Source: Thiogranum sp. (lineage in GTDB: Bacteria; Pseudomonadota; Gammaproteobacteria; DSM-19610). From it: a DNA stretch of 45,230 nt. The position numbers and the translations under genes are program-made. This document shows, in pieces, positions 1 to 8,500 of this stretch (positions are counted from its first letter, which is position 1; every line of letters starts with the position of its first letter). The notes beneath the pieces are model-generated. The model searched no databases, was not told the DNA's origin, and saw only the letters and a program-made list of their open reading frames with translations. Location of the stretch: positions 1-45,230 of the forward strand of contig JAGFJP010000077.1 in assembly GCA_024102665.1 (NCBI GenBank), in the 5' to 3' direction.

Positions 1-831
1 CAGGCCGCCCCCGCAACGTGCCGCGGCTTCGCCAGCCAGGCGCGCCGCGCCGGCCATGCCGGTGTCCCCGCCGACAATCAGCACATGGCCGAAATCGCCC
101 TTGTGGGCATCGCGGCGGCGGCGCGCCGCCAGTGAACCCAGCGGCGGGACTTCGATGAGTTCGGTGTCGGCGCCTTGCGCGGCGTGGATTGCCGGCGGTA
201 CGTCCAGCGCGTCGAATTCGATTGCGCCTGCGAACTGCACGCCGGCAGCGGTGTAGAGTCCGCGCTTGCGCCCGATGAACGTGACCGTACAGCTGGCCTG
301 CACCGCAGCGCCGAGCACCGCGCCGCTGTCGGCGTGCAGGCCGCTGGGAATATCCACCGCCAGCACCGCGGACGAGCGCCCGTTGATCGCATCGATAGCC
401 TGCCTGCACACACTCTCGACCGGCCGGTCCAGGCCGGTCCCCAGCAGGGCGTCGACGAACAGGTCGACGTCCGCGGGCAAGGTGCCGTCAAACGCCTCGG
501 CGACACCGCCGCCATTGCGATAGTCCGCCGCCGCGGTCGCGGCATCGCCGCGCAAGCGCGCGGGATCGGACACCCAAAGCACCCGCGCATCGATGCCCTT
601 GTCACGCAGCAGGCGCGCCAGCACGTAGCCGTCGCCGCCGTTGTTGCCTGGTCCGCACAGCACGCACACACGGCGCGCCTGCGGCCAGCGCCGGGCGACG
701 CACTGCGCCAGCGCGGCGCCGGCGCGGCACATCAGTTCGTAAGCGGCGATCCCCGCGTCCCGGATCGCCGCGCGGTCCAGTTCCCGCACTTGCGCGGCGG
801 TATACAGAGGTATGTAGACGGGTTCCGGCAT
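1..831 (-). CDS. nnr: Bifunctional NAD(P)HX epimerase/dehydratase, C-terminus cut by window edge
   Basis: Repairs hydrated NAD(P)H: the N-terminal YjeF domain epimerises NAD(P)HX and the C-terminal ribokinase-like domain is an ADP-dependent dehydratase. The frame stays open from an ATG at 831 to base 1, giving 277 residues. It begins MPEPVYIPLYTAAQVRELD and carries the YjeF hallmark GPGNNGGDGYVLAR about residue 60. The last visible residues, AARCGGGL, match the glycine-rich entry into the dehydratase domain, so roughly the last 200 residues lie outside. Only 11 bases separate its start from queG on the other strand, so the two promoters must overlap each other or the coding sequences. The nnr/queG divergent pair is also seen in enterobacteria. 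Confidence 0.93.
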   Translation of the reverse strand, partial: MPEPVYIPLYTAAQVRELDRAAIRDAGIAAYELMCRAGAALAQCVARRWPQARRVCVLCGPGNNGGDGYVLARLLRDKGIDARVLWVSDPARLRGDAATAAADYRNGGGVAEAFDGTLPADVDLFVDALLGTGLDRPVESVCRQAIDAINGRSSAVLAVDIPSGLHADSGAVLGAAVQASCTVTFIGRKRGLYTAAGVQFAGAIEFDALDVPPAIHAAQGADTELIEVPPLGSLAARRRRDAHKGDFGHVLIVGGDTGMAGAARLAGEAAARCGGGL

Positions 832-842
832 ACAATGATCCA

Positions 843-1967
843 GTGAACGAATCCACGCACCATACCGCGAAGCTTTGCAGCAAATCCAGTCGCCAAGCTG
901 CGTCAGGGGCGCAAGCCACGGCGATCGATTTTGTCGCGCTGGCGCAGCAGATCAAACGCTGGGGGCGGGAACTGGGCTTTCAGCAGCTCGGCATCACCGA
1001 CACCGAACTGGCTGCAGACGAGGCGCAGCTGTTGCGCTGGCTCGACCAGGGCCGCCACGGCGAAATGGATTACATGCAGCGCAACGCCGGCAAGCGCGGC
1101 AAGCCGCGCGAACTGGTGCCGGGAACGTTGCGGATCATTTCGGTGCGGCTCGATTACTGGCCGGGACAGGCGCGCGACGCGCAAACGGTGCTCGATGATC
1201 CGCTGCAGGCGTATCTTTCGCGATACGCGCTGGGCCGTGATTACCACAAGGTTTTGCGCCGGCGCCTGCAAAAACTCGCCACCCTGATCGAGTCGCGCGT
1301 CGGGCCGTTCGGCTATCGCGCCTTCACCGACAGCGCGCCGGTGCTGGAAAAAGCGCTGGCGCAGAAAGCCGGCCTGGGCTGGATCGGCAAGCACACCAAT
1401 CTCATCGACAGCAAGGGCGGCTCGTGGTTTTTTCTCGGCGAGCTGTTCACCGATTTACCCTTGCCGGTCGATGCGCCGGCCGCAGCGCACTGCGGCACCT
1501 GCCAGGCCTGCATCGATGTTTGCCCGACGCAGGCCATTGTCGCGCCTTACGAACTCGACGCCCGGCGCTGCATATCCTATCTCACCATCGAACTGCGCGG
1601 TTCCATACCGGAACACTTGCGGCCCTTGATCGGCAATCGCATCTACGGCTGCGACGACTGCCAGCTGGTGTGTCCCTGGAACCGCTTTGCGCAAGCCACG
1701 CCGGAAACAGATTTTGTACCGCGGCACGGACTCGACGCGAGCGCTCTGATCGAGCTGTTCGGCTGGAACGAGCAGGAGTTTCTCGCGCGCACCGAAGGCA
1801 CCGCCATACGCCGCATCGGGTACGAATGCTGGTTGCGCAACATCGCCGTCGCGCTCGGTAATGCGCCGCATGCGACAGCGGTGATCCAGGCGCTGCGTGA
1901 CAAACAGACGCATGCGTCCGCCCTGGTTCGCGAACACGTCGAGTGGGCGTTGCGGCAGCATGTCTGA
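843..1967 (+). CDS. queG: Epoxyqueuosine reductase QueG
   Basis: Last step of queuosine tRNA modification: a cobalamin- and Fe-S-dependent reduction of epoxyqueuosine in tRNA. The 374-residue protein has the family length. Two [4Fe-4S] ligand groups are visible: CGTCQACIDVCPT (Cys217, 220, 223, 227) and CDDCQLVCPWN (Cys270, 273, 277), with Cys243 between them. The catalytic aspartate lies in FTDSAPVLE (Asp163). A C-terminal HEAT-like tail follows. The only in-frame standard start is GTG at 843, so the first 25 or so residues are unusually polar. It is divergent from nnr and convergent with rsmI, with a palindromic repeat between the two 3' ends. Confidence 0.95.
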   Translation: MNESTHHTAKLCSKSSRQAASGAQATAIDFVALAQQIKRWGRELGFQQLGITDTELAADEAQLLRWLDQGRHGEMDYMQRNAGKRGKPRELVPGTLRIISVRLDYWPGQARDAQTVLDDPLQAYLSRYALGRDYHKVLRRRLQKLATLIESRVGPFGYRAFTDSAPVLEKALAQKAGLGWIGKHTNLIDSKGGSWFFLGELFTDLPLPVDAPAAAHCGTCQACIDVCPTQAIVAPYELDARRCISYLTIELRGSIPEHLRPLIGNRIYGCDDCQLVCPWNRFAQATPETDFVPRHGLDASALIELFGWNEQEFLARTEGTAIRRIGYECWLRNIAVALGNAPHATAVIQALRDKQTHASALVREHVEWALRQHV

Positions 1968-1974
1968 GCCACCT

Positions 1975-2084
1975 GTCATTGCGATGCCTTGACCCAAAGG
2001 CGTTCTATGGGCGCAGCGTGGCAATCTCTTGACCGGGCAGCGAGGAGACGGAGATTGCTTCGTCACTTTGTTCCTCGCAATAAC
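1975..2084. repeat. Dispersed palindromic repeat, copy 1 (ATTGCGA type)
   Basis: Between the convergent queG and rsmI ends is a nested inverted repeat. The outer arms are gtcattgcga (1975-1984) and tcgcaataac (2075-2084, one mismatch); the inner arms are gcaatctc (2021-2028) and gagattgc (2051-2058). The same two arm pairs recur at 13789-13872. This copy carries extra sequence (about 1985-2010) inside its left half. It is a noncoding REP/MITE-like element. Confidence 0.7.
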
Positions 2085-2110
2085 GGGAACGGAAGCGCAA
2101 AGCCGGAATC

Positions 2111-2980
2111 TCACCTGTTTTTCTTCAGCTCCAGTGCCCTGTCATACAGCGCCCGTTTATTGAGACCGGTAATGCGCGCCGCCAGCTTGGCGGCCTGCTT
2201 CACCGGCAGCTCTTCCAGCAGCACCGCCAGCAGGTTTTCCGCCTCCGGCGTTACGGCGTGGGCTTGCGGTTCGGGCCAGCCCTGGACCAGCAGCACGATC
2301 TCGCCCTTTTGCTGATTGGGGTCGTCCACCACCCACTGCGCCAGCCGTTGCAGCGGCGCATCCTGAATGGTCTCGAACTGCTTGGTCAACTCGCGCGCCA
2401 GCACGGCGCGCCGTTCGGCGCCGAACAACTCGCACAGATCCTGCAGACATTCGACAATGCGGTGACCGGATTCATAGAAAACAAGGGTGCGTGTTTCTCG
2501 CAGCAGCCGTTCCAGACGTGAACGCCGCGCGGCGCGTTTGGCCGGCAGGAATCCCTCGAAGGCGAAACGGTCAGTGGGCAGCCCCGACGCCGACAGGGCG
2601 CATATCAGGGCGCTGGGGCCGGGGATCGGCACCACCCGGATACCGGCCTCGCGCGCCATGCGCACCAGGTTGAATCCCGGATCACTGATCAGCGGCGTTC
2701 CCGCATCCGAGATCATCGCCAGGCTGGCGCCGGCCAGCAGCTGTTCCACCAGCCGCGGCGCCATCTCGCGCTCGTTGTGTTCGTGCAGCGCGCTCATCGG
2801 CGTCTGGATGGCATAGTGCTGCAACAGTTTCCTGCTGTGGCGGGTATCCTCCGCGACGATCTGGTCGACCTGGCGCAGGGTCTCGATAGCACGCGCGCTC
2901 ATATCGGCCAGGTTGCCGATCGGCGTCGCGACCACGTAGAGGACACCGCTGGCATGTCCGGCCGTGCTGGTTTCGGTCAT
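2111..2980 (-). CDS. rsmI: 16S rRNA (cytidine-1402 2'-O)-methyltransferase RsmI
   Basis: SAM-dependent ribose methyltransferase of C1402 in the 16S rRNA decoding centre (tetrapyrrole-methylase fold). Motifs seen are VVATPIGNLADMS near the N-terminus and SDAGTPLISDPG about residue 85, followed by PGPSALICALSASGL. I chose the ATG at 2980 (289 residues) over an upstream ATG at 3040, because GAGGAA sits just upstream of it and family proteins begin close to the VVATPIGN motif. It is divergent from lpoA, the usual gammaproteobacterial arrangement. Confidence 0.95.
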   Translation of the reverse strand: MTETSTAGHASGVLYVVATPIGNLADMSARAIETLRQVDQIVAEDTRHSRKLLQHYAIQTPMSALHEHNEREMAPRLVEQLLAGASLAMISDAGTPLISDPGFNLVRMAREAGIRVVPIPGPSALICALSASGLPTDRFAFEGFLPAKRAARRSRLERLLRETRTLVFYESGHRIVECLQDLCELFGAERRAVLARELTKQFETIQDAPLQRLAQWVVDDPNQQKGEIVLLVQGWPEPQAHAVTPEAENLLAVLLEELPVKQAAKLAARITGLNKRALYDRALELKKNR

Positions 2981-3032
2981 GGTTCCTCGCGTGTCGCGGC
3001 TGCGTGACGGACAGGCAAATTTATATGCATCT

Positions 3033-3059
3033 CCGGTCATACCTCTTTACAATGACCGG
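3033..3059. promoter_or_regulatory. Inverted repeat around a -10-like hexamer upstream of lpoA
   Basis: The arms ccggtcat (3033-3040) and atgaccgg (3052-3059) flank tacaat (3048-3053), a good sigma70 -10 match pointing toward lpoA. An operator overlapping the lpoA promoter is possible. No convincing -35 was found and the regulator is unknown. Confidence 0.3.
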
Positions 3060-3076
3060 CCAGGAGTCTGACATTC

Positions 3077-4996
3077 GTGAACCGCTGTTTCCCGCTTCCA
3101 TCGATTCTCTTATACGTGGTCCTGCTGGCGCTGGCCAGTTGCGCCGGCGTGCCCGAACGCGAGGAGGCTCCGGATCCGCTCGCGGCGTCCGCCGGCGCGC
3201 TGGCCTCGCAGGGCGATTACCTCGCCGCAGCGCAACTCTATCTCAACCGGCTGCAAACGGCACCCCGCGATCAGCATGCGGCGCTGCGGGTGAGCGCCGG
3301 TGAATACCTGGCGCAGGGCGAATTGTGGGATCAGCTGGCCACCCTGCTGACGCGCATCGACACCACCGCGCTGGACCCGCAACAGCAGATGCGCTACCAG
3401 CAACTGCTGGCCGGCCTGTCACTGTCGCAGCACCGCAGCGAACAGGCGCTGGCGCAACTGGGAAAAATCACCACGCCCGAACTGCTGCCCGACCAGGGCC
3501 GGCAGTATTATCGCTTGCGCGCCGAGGCCTATGCCATGGCGGGCAATGCGCAGGAAGCGGTGCGGCAGCTGATCTGGCTGGACGGGCTTTTGACCGACAG
3601 CGCAGCCAGGCTGGAAAACCAGTACCGGATATGGGAGCAGCTGTCGGCGCTTCCGGATCTGACTCTGCAGCAGCTGGCAGCGGCGCCACAGGCAGATGCC
3701 TTCAGCGGCTGGGCGGAACTCGCCCTGATTTCACGCCAGGCGCGCGGCGATCGTCAACTGTGGACGCAAAGGCTGGAAAACTGGAGCGCGCGCTATCCCT
3801 CTCACGCGGCGCAGGCCGTTCTGCTGCCCGACCTCGCGTCGCAGATACAGGAGGCAGGGATCCGCGCGCAACAGGTCGCGGTGCTACTGCCATTGTCGGG
3901 CAAGACAGAGGAATCGGCGGCGGCGATCCGCGATGGCATTCTCGCCGCCTGGTATCAGCAACAGCAGGACCGTCCCGAGTTGCGTTTCTATGACACCGCC
4001 GGCAACCCGCAACTGCTGTGGTCGCTGTACCAGCAGGCGGTCCAGGACGGTGCGCAATTCGTGATCGGGCCTTTGCTCAAGGAAAGCGTCGAGCAGCTGG
4101 GCGCGTCCGGTCATCTGCCGGTGCCGGTGCTGGCGCTGAACAGCGTCGAAAACGATCCGCAAGCGGATGTGGCGTTGTACCAGTTCGGCCTGGCACCGGA
4201 GGACGAAGCCCGCCAGGTGGCGGAAAAGACATTCAGGGATGGTCACCGGCAAGTGGTGGCGCTGGTCCCCGATACCGCCTGGGGTGCGCGCGTGTTCGCC
4301 GCCTTCGCGCAGCATTTCACCACCCTGGGCGGCGAAGTGCTCGACGCCGGCCGTTACGCGCCGGACAGCGCGGACTTCAAGGGTCCGATACAGCAGATTT
4401 TCAATCTCAATGACAGCAAAAACCGGCACCGGGCGCTGGAGCGCCTGCTCGGCCAGAAACTGCAATTCGAACTTCGGCGGCGCCAGGACGTCGACGCCGT
4501 GCTGCTGCTGGGCTTCCCGGAACAGGCGCGCCAGATATTTCCGCAGCTGGTTTTTCATCACGCCGGCGATCTGCCCGTGTACAGCACATCCCACGTGTTC
4601 GGCGCCACGACCGACCGGCGCCTGGATCGCGACATCAACGGACTGCAATTCTGCGATATGCCCTGGGTGCTGGATGACCAGGGCAGCTGGGTCGCCGAGC
4701 GCAATACCCTTGCCGCGGTCTGGCCCGAGCGCAGCAAACGTTACCCGCGCCTGTTCGCGCTGGGATTCGACGCCTGGCAGATCGTTCCCTGGCTGGACAC
4801 GCTGAGTCTGCCCGGCTTTGCCTCGTTCCCGGGAGCGACAGGCGTCATTACGCTCGGCGCAGGCAAACACCTGCAGCGCACGCTGGACTGGGCGCAGTTC
4901 GACAACGGCATTCCACGCAAACTGTCGGGCAACACCGACACTCTGTCCATGGAGGGACGAGATGAGCGAACGCAAGGCGACGGGGGACCGCGCTGA
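3077..4996 (+). CDS. lpoA: Penicillin-binding protein activator, LpoA/LppC family lipoprotein
   Basis: Outer-membrane lipoprotein that stimulates PBP1A in peptidoglycan synthesis. It has 639 residues; E. coli LpoA is slightly longer. A type II signal peptide is plain, with hydrophobic residues 8-20 and lipobox LASC (Cys22). A helical TPR-like N-terminal half follows, then a periplasmic-binding-protein-like C-terminal half starting near VAVLLPLSG (about residue 268). The start is GTG at 3077, with AGGAG at 3062-3066. Its 3' end overlaps yraN by 35 bases, which implies co-transcription. Confidence 0.93.
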   Translation: MNRCFPLPSILLYVVLLALASCAGVPEREEAPDPLAASAGALASQGDYLAAAQLYLNRLQTAPRDQHAALRVSAGEYLAQGELWDQLATLLTRIDTTALDPQQQMRYQQLLAGLSLSQHRSEQALAQLGKITTPELLPDQGRQYYRLRAEAYAMAGNAQEAVRQLIWLDGLLTDSAARLENQYRIWEQLSALPDLTLQQLAAAPQADAFSGWAELALISRQARGDRQLWTQRLENWSARYPSHAAQAVLLPDLASQIQEAGIRAQQVAVLLPLSGKTEESAAAIRDGILAAWYQQQQDRPELRFYDTAGNPQLLWSLYQQAVQDGAQFVIGPLLKESVEQLGASGHLPVPVLALNSVENDPQADVALYQFGLAPEDEARQVAEKTFRDGHRQVVALVPDTAWGARVFAAFAQHFTTLGGEVLDAGRYAPDSADFKGPIQQIFNLNDSKNRHRALERLLGQKLQFELRRRQDVDAVLLLGFPEQARQIFPQLVFHHAGDLPVYSTSHVFGATTDRRLDRDINGLQFCDMPWVLDDQGSWVAERNTLAAVWPERSKRYPRLFALGFDAWQIVPWLDTLSLPGFASFPGATGVITLGAGKHLQRTLDWAQFDNGIPRKLSGNTDTLSMEGRDERTQGDGGPR

Positions 4997-5327
4997 ATCC
5001 ATAGCCTGCCGGTTTCTGCAGCAACGGGGCCTGGTGCTTCTGGCCAGGAACTTTCACTGCCGGCGCGGTGAAATCGACCTCATCATGCGGGATGACGACA
5101 GCCTGGTGTTTGTTGAGGTACGATACCGCCAGCAAATCCGCTTCGGACATGCTGCGGAAACAGTTTCGAAAACCAAACAGGGCCGTATCATCCATTGCGC
5201 ACGGGTTTACCTGAGCCAGACCCGCGGCTGGAACGAGCCGGCACGTTTCGATGTCGTATCCATCGAAGGCAATCCGGAAAAAATCAACATCGAATGGCTG
5301 CGCGACGCGTTTCGCGTCGACGGCTGA
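4962..5327 (+). CDS. yraN: YraN family endonuclease-like protein (UPF0102)
   Basis: Small 121-residue protein of the UPF0102/YraN family, which has a predicted restriction-endonuclease-like fold; its cellular role is not settled. The family core is visible: RAESIACRFLQQRG, then RRGEIDLIMRDDDSLVFVEVR, whose Glu-Ile-Asp and Glu-Val pattern resembles PD-(D/E)xK nucleases. I start at ATG 4962, preceded by GGAGGGACGAG; longer upstream extensions are lpoA in another frame. It sits between lpoA and dolP as in E. coli, but the diaA gene usually found after yraN is absent. Confidence 0.9.
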   Translation: MSERKATGDRAESIACRFLQQRGLVLLARNFHCRRGEIDLIMRDDDSLVFVEVRYRQQIRFGHAAETVSKTKQGRIIHCARVYLSQTRGWNEPARFDVVSIEGNPEKINIEWLRDAFRVDG

Positions 5328-5357
5328 ATCGATGACATCTGCAAACGGGAGATCCAA

Positions 5358-5945
5358 ATGACACTACGCAGCTTTTTCACCCTGGGCGCCCTGCTCGCCG
5401 CCAACGTCATGCTGGGCGGTTGCGCTCCTGCCGTCGTCGTCGGCGGCGCTGCCGCCACGGCATCCGTTGCCCACGACCGGCGCACCACCGGCGCGGTGGT
5501 CGAAGACCAGGCGATCGAATTGCGCATCAAGTCGGCGCTCAGCGATGCCGGCATCAACAAACAGGCGCACATCAATGTCACCAGCTACAACGCTGTGGTG
5601 CTGCTCAGCGGTGAAGCGCCCAGCGAAGCGCTGCGCAGCCGCGCCGGCGATATCGCGCGCAACGCCGAAAAGGTTCGCCGCGTGCACAACGAAGTGCAGA
5701 TCGCCGCGCCAAGCTCCTGGATGACGCGTTCCAGCGATGCCTGGCTGACCACCAAGGTCAAGGCGGCGCTGCTGAAAATCAAAATGGCGAATTTCGATGC
5801 CACGCGGGTCAAGGTGGTCAGCGAAAACGGCACCGTTTACCTGATGGGCATGCTCACCCGCGCCGAGGCGGCCGCGGTCACCGATCAGACACAGCAACTG
5901 GCGGGCGTGCAGCGCATCGTCAAACTGTTCGAGTACCTCGACTAG
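5358..5945 (+). CDS. dolP: BON-domain outer-membrane lipoprotein, DolP/YraP family
   Basis: Envelope-integrity lipoprotein. The 195 residues begin with a signal peptide ending in lipobox LGGC (Cys22), followed by an alanine/glycine/valine-rich linker. Two BON domains come next (about residues 50-117 and 127-192), each with the VxLxG core: VVLLSGEAPSEA and VYLMGMLTRAEA. ATG 5358 has GGGAG just upstream. It lies 30 bases after yraN and probably belongs to the lpoA-yraN operon. BON domains bind phospholipid, in keeping with an outer-membrane role. Confidence 0.92.
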   Translation: MTLRSFFTLGALLAANVMLGGCAPAVVVGGAAATASVAHDRRTTGAVVEDQAIELRIKSALSDAGINKQAHINVTSYNAVVLLSGEAPSEALRSRAGDIARNAEKVRRVHNEVQIAAPSSWMTRSSDAWLTTKVKAALLKIKMANFDATRVKVVSENGTVYLMGMLTRAEAAAVTDQTQQLAGVQRIVKLFEYLD

Positions 5946-5978
5946 ACGGCGCCATTCGGCCGGACGCGATGCAGTGCG

Positions 5979-7361
5979 TTGAACACAGAGTTCATCAATT
6001 CCCTGACCAGCGCCATCGGCGGGCAGCGACTGCTCACCGATCCCGCCGATTGCCGCGCCTACGGTTACGATAACAGCACGCTGCAGGGACAGCCGCTGGC
6101 GGTGGCGCTGCCGGAGACTCACGATCATGTGGTGGCCATCGTCACTTGCTGTTACGAGCATGATGTGGCGCTGATCGCCCGCGGTCAGGGCACCGGCACC
6201 ACCGGAGCCACCGTGCCGCTCGACGCGCGCACGCTGGTGGTATCACTGCAACGCATGAATCAGATTGTGCGCCTGGACAGAGACAACCGCCTGATGGTCG
6301 TCGAGCCCGGTGTCAGCAACCAGGCGGTACAGGATGCGGCAGGGGCGCAGGGCTTCTTCTGGCCGCCGGATCCCACCAGCGCAGCGGTGTGCACCGTCGG
6401 CGGCAACCTGGCGTACAACTCGGCAGGACCGCGCGCGGTGAAATACGGCACGCCGCGCGAAAACACCCTGGCATTGCGAGCGGTCACCGGCACCGGCCAG
6501 ACCATTCGCACCGGCGTCAGCACCACCAAGGGCGTGGTGGGTTACGACCTGACGCGCCTGCTGATCGGTTCCGAGGGCACACTCGCCATCATTACCGAGG
6601 CCACGCTGAAACTGACACCGCTGCAACCCGCCAAACGCATGCTGCGCGCCGAGTACCGCGACATGCACAGCGCCGCCGCCGCGGTGGCGAATATCATGGC
6701 GCAACCGGTGATCCCCTGCGCGCTGGAGTTCATGGACGGCAACGCCATCGACATGGTGCGCGGTGAAGTGCCGTCGGATCTGCATCCGCAGGCGCGAGCG
6801 CTGCTCATGATCGAAATCGACGGTAGCGATGCGCAGCTCGACGACATGACAGCGCAGCTCGCGCAGGCGGCGCGTGTGGAAGGCGTTTTGAACATCCACC
6901 AGGCCCAGACCCGGGCAGAAGCAGATGCCCTGTGGGACGTGCGCAAGGCGCTGTCGCCGGCACTGCGCCGCGTGGCGCCGAAGAAAATCAACGAGGATGT
7001 GGTGGTGCCGGTATCGCGCATTCCGGAGCTGGTCGATCGCCTGTCGGACATATCCCGCAAACACGGCATTCACATCGTCAACTTCGGACATGCGGGCAAC
7101 GGCAATCTGCACGTCAACCTGCTCTACGATCCCGACGATGCGGACCAGCAAAGGCGCGCCGAAGCCAGCCTGGAAGACGTGTTCGCGACAGTGTTGGCGA
7201 TGGACGGCACCATTTCCGGTGAACACGGTATCGGGCGGGTGAAACGCGACTGGGTGGCGAAGGAAATCGACGCCGCCAGCCTGGCGTTGATGCACGCCAT
7301 CAAGCGTCAGTTCGATCCCAAAGGCATTCTGAATCCGGGCAAGACGCTGCCGCCGGTGTGA
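5979..7361 (+). CDS. FAD-linked oxidase, GlcD / D-lactate dehydrogenase family
   Basis: Flavoprotein oxidising a 2-hydroxyacid such as glycolate or D-lactate. The 460 residues are full length. The PCMH-type FAD-binding domain shows IARGQGTGTTGATVP and TVGGNLAYNSAGPRAVKYG, and the C-terminal cap ends with the family signature GTISGEHGIGRVKRDW. The start is TTG 5979 without a clear Shine-Dalgarno; no better in-frame start was found. No glcE or glcF partner is adjacent, so it is more like a stand-alone D-lactate or 2-hydroxyglutarate dehydrogenase than a GlcDEF complex. Its exact substrate cannot be read from sequence. Confidence 0.9.
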   Translation: MNTEFINSLTSAIGGQRLLTDPADCRAYGYDNSTLQGQPLAVALPETHDHVVAIVTCCYEHDVALIARGQGTGTTGATVPLDARTLVVSLQRMNQIVRLDRDNRLMVVEPGVSNQAVQDAAGAQGFFWPPDPTSAAVCTVGGNLAYNSAGPRAVKYGTPRENTLALRAVTGTGQTIRTGVSTTKGVVGYDLTRLLIGSEGTLAIITEATLKLTPLQPAKRMLRAEYRDMHSAAAAVANIMAQPVIPCALEFMDGNAIDMVRGEVPSDLHPQARALLMIEIDGSDAQLDDMTAQLAQAARVEGVLNIHQAQTRAEADALWDVRKALSPALRRVAPKKINEDVVVPVSRIPELVDRLSDISRKHGIHIVNFGHAGNGNLHVNLLYDPDDADQQRRAEASLEDVFATVLAMDGTISGEHGIGRVKRDWVAKEIDAASLALMHAIKRQFDPKGILNPGKTLPPV

Positions 7362-7378
7362 CGCAGTCAGCGCGGTGC

Positions 7379-7437
7379 CGTGACCCGAAGGGTAAGGTAC
7401 CCGTAATGAACCCCGAAGGGGTGCTATGGGCGAAGCG
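7379..7437. repeat. Tandem short hairpins between convergent genes
   Basis: Short palindromes (acccgaagggt, gggtaaggtaccc, accccgaaggggt) lie between the dehydrogenase and epimerase 3' ends. The string ctatgggcgaagcg resembles ctatgggcgcagcg inside the repeat at 1975-2084, so this may be a fragment of the same mobile repeat. A role as a weak bidirectional terminator is possible, but no T-tract is present. Confidence 0.35.
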
Positions 7438-8368
7438 ACGCGCACCAGCCCGGCGTCAGTCGCAACCCCGCTTCCAGTTGTACCTGCGGCCGCCAGTCGA
7501 GCGCCGCTTCGATGGCGTCGTTATCGCAGACCCAGTCGGCATGACGCAACTCGCGAAGCTTCTCCGGCGTCAGCATCGGCGCATGGCCCAGCCAGCGCGC
7601 CAGTTCGCGGTTGATCCAGGCCGGCACCGCCAGCAACGCCGGGGGTACCGGCACCTGGCGCACCCGGCGCTGACAAAGCGCCGCCACGGTGTCGCAGACA
7701 TCGCTCCATCCGTATCCGCCCCGACGCCCGTCGTGCAGACTGTACACGCCGCAGGGCACCGCGTCGCGCTGCAACCAGGCCAGTACAGCGCGCGCGATGT
7801 CATCGACATAGATCATCGAGAAACGCGCGCCATCGACACCCGGTACCGGCGCGATACCCCTTGCCATCAACCGGAACAGTGGAAACAGTTCCTTGTCACC
7901 GGGACCATAGACTGCCGGTGGCCGCAGCGCGATCCACTCGAGCCCTGTCGCGCGCTGTTCGAGCACCTGTTCGCCACGGCGCTTGCTGGCCGCGTAAAAG
8001 GACAGATCCGGTTCGCGCGCGGCGAGCGAGGAAAGACTCAGCAGGCGTGGGGAGTTATCCCGCGCCGCAATGGCATCCACCAGGTTTTCCAGCCCTGCGA
8101 CATTGGCGCGGTCGAATGCCTGCTGTGTCGCGCCGCGCACGGCGCCTGCGCAATGCACGACGGCGAAGCTGCCAGCGACCAGCCGGGCCAGCGCGGCATG
8201 ATCTTCCAGACCGCCGATGACGGTTTCATCGACGACCTCCCGCACCGCCTGCGCGCCCTGCGGCGAACGCACCAGCGCGCGCACCTGCCAGCCATCCTCG
8301 CGCAGCAAGCGGCAAATGGTGCGCCCGATAAAACCGGTGGCGCCGGTAACTGCGACAAGCTTCGACAT
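7424..8368 (-). CDS. NAD(P)-dependent epimerase/dehydratase (candidate ceramide-pathway reductase)
   Basis: Extended short-chain dehydrogenase of 314 residues. The Rossmann glycine motif GATGFIG is at residues 8-14 and the catalytic pair Tyr-x3-Lys is in FYAASKRRGEQVL about residue 127. The family covers sugar epimerases and lipid-linked ketoreductases. In Caulobacter a protein of this class (CerR) sits with serine palmitoyltransferase and reduces the 3-keto group in ceramide synthesis; I infer the same here from the neighbouring acyl ligase, GNAT and lipid kinase. It is downstream of the acyl-AMP ligase on the same strand, but a terminator lies between them. An unrelated sugar or quinone-linked substrate cannot be excluded. 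Confidence 0.82.
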   Translation of the reverse strand: MSKLVAVTGATGFIGRTICRLLREDGWQVRALVRSPQGAQAVREVVDETVIGGLEDHAALARLVAGSFAVVHCAGAVRGATQQAFDRANVAGLENLVDAIAARDNSPRLLSLSSLAAREPDLSFYAASKRRGEQVLEQRATGLEWIALRPPAVYGPGDKELFPLFRLMARGIAPVPGVDGARFSMIYVDDIARAVLAWLQRDAVPCGVYSLHDGRRGGYGWSDVCDTVAALCQRRVRQVPVPPALLAVPAWINRELARWLGHAPMLTPEKLRELRHADWVCDNDAIEAALDWRPQVQLEAGLRLTPGWCASLRP

Positions 8369-8452
8369 GGATCAATTAGGGCACGAAAGGTAAAAACAAA
8401 TCAACGAGACGAACCTCATCGAACATTTTCCCGGGTCCGGCACCACACCGGC

Positions 8453-8479
8453 AAAAAATAACCGGCCGAAGCCGGTTAT
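8453..8479 (-). terminator. Rho-independent terminator after the acyl-AMP ligase gene
   Basis: Read on the minus strand, the stem ATAACCGGC / GCCGGTTAT closes a TTCG tetraloop and runs into a T-tract (complement of 8453-8458). It lies just past the ligase stop codon at 8501 and before the epimerase start. Confidence 0.85.
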
Positions 8480-8500
8480 CTTGCGGGTGTCGTCCTGCGT

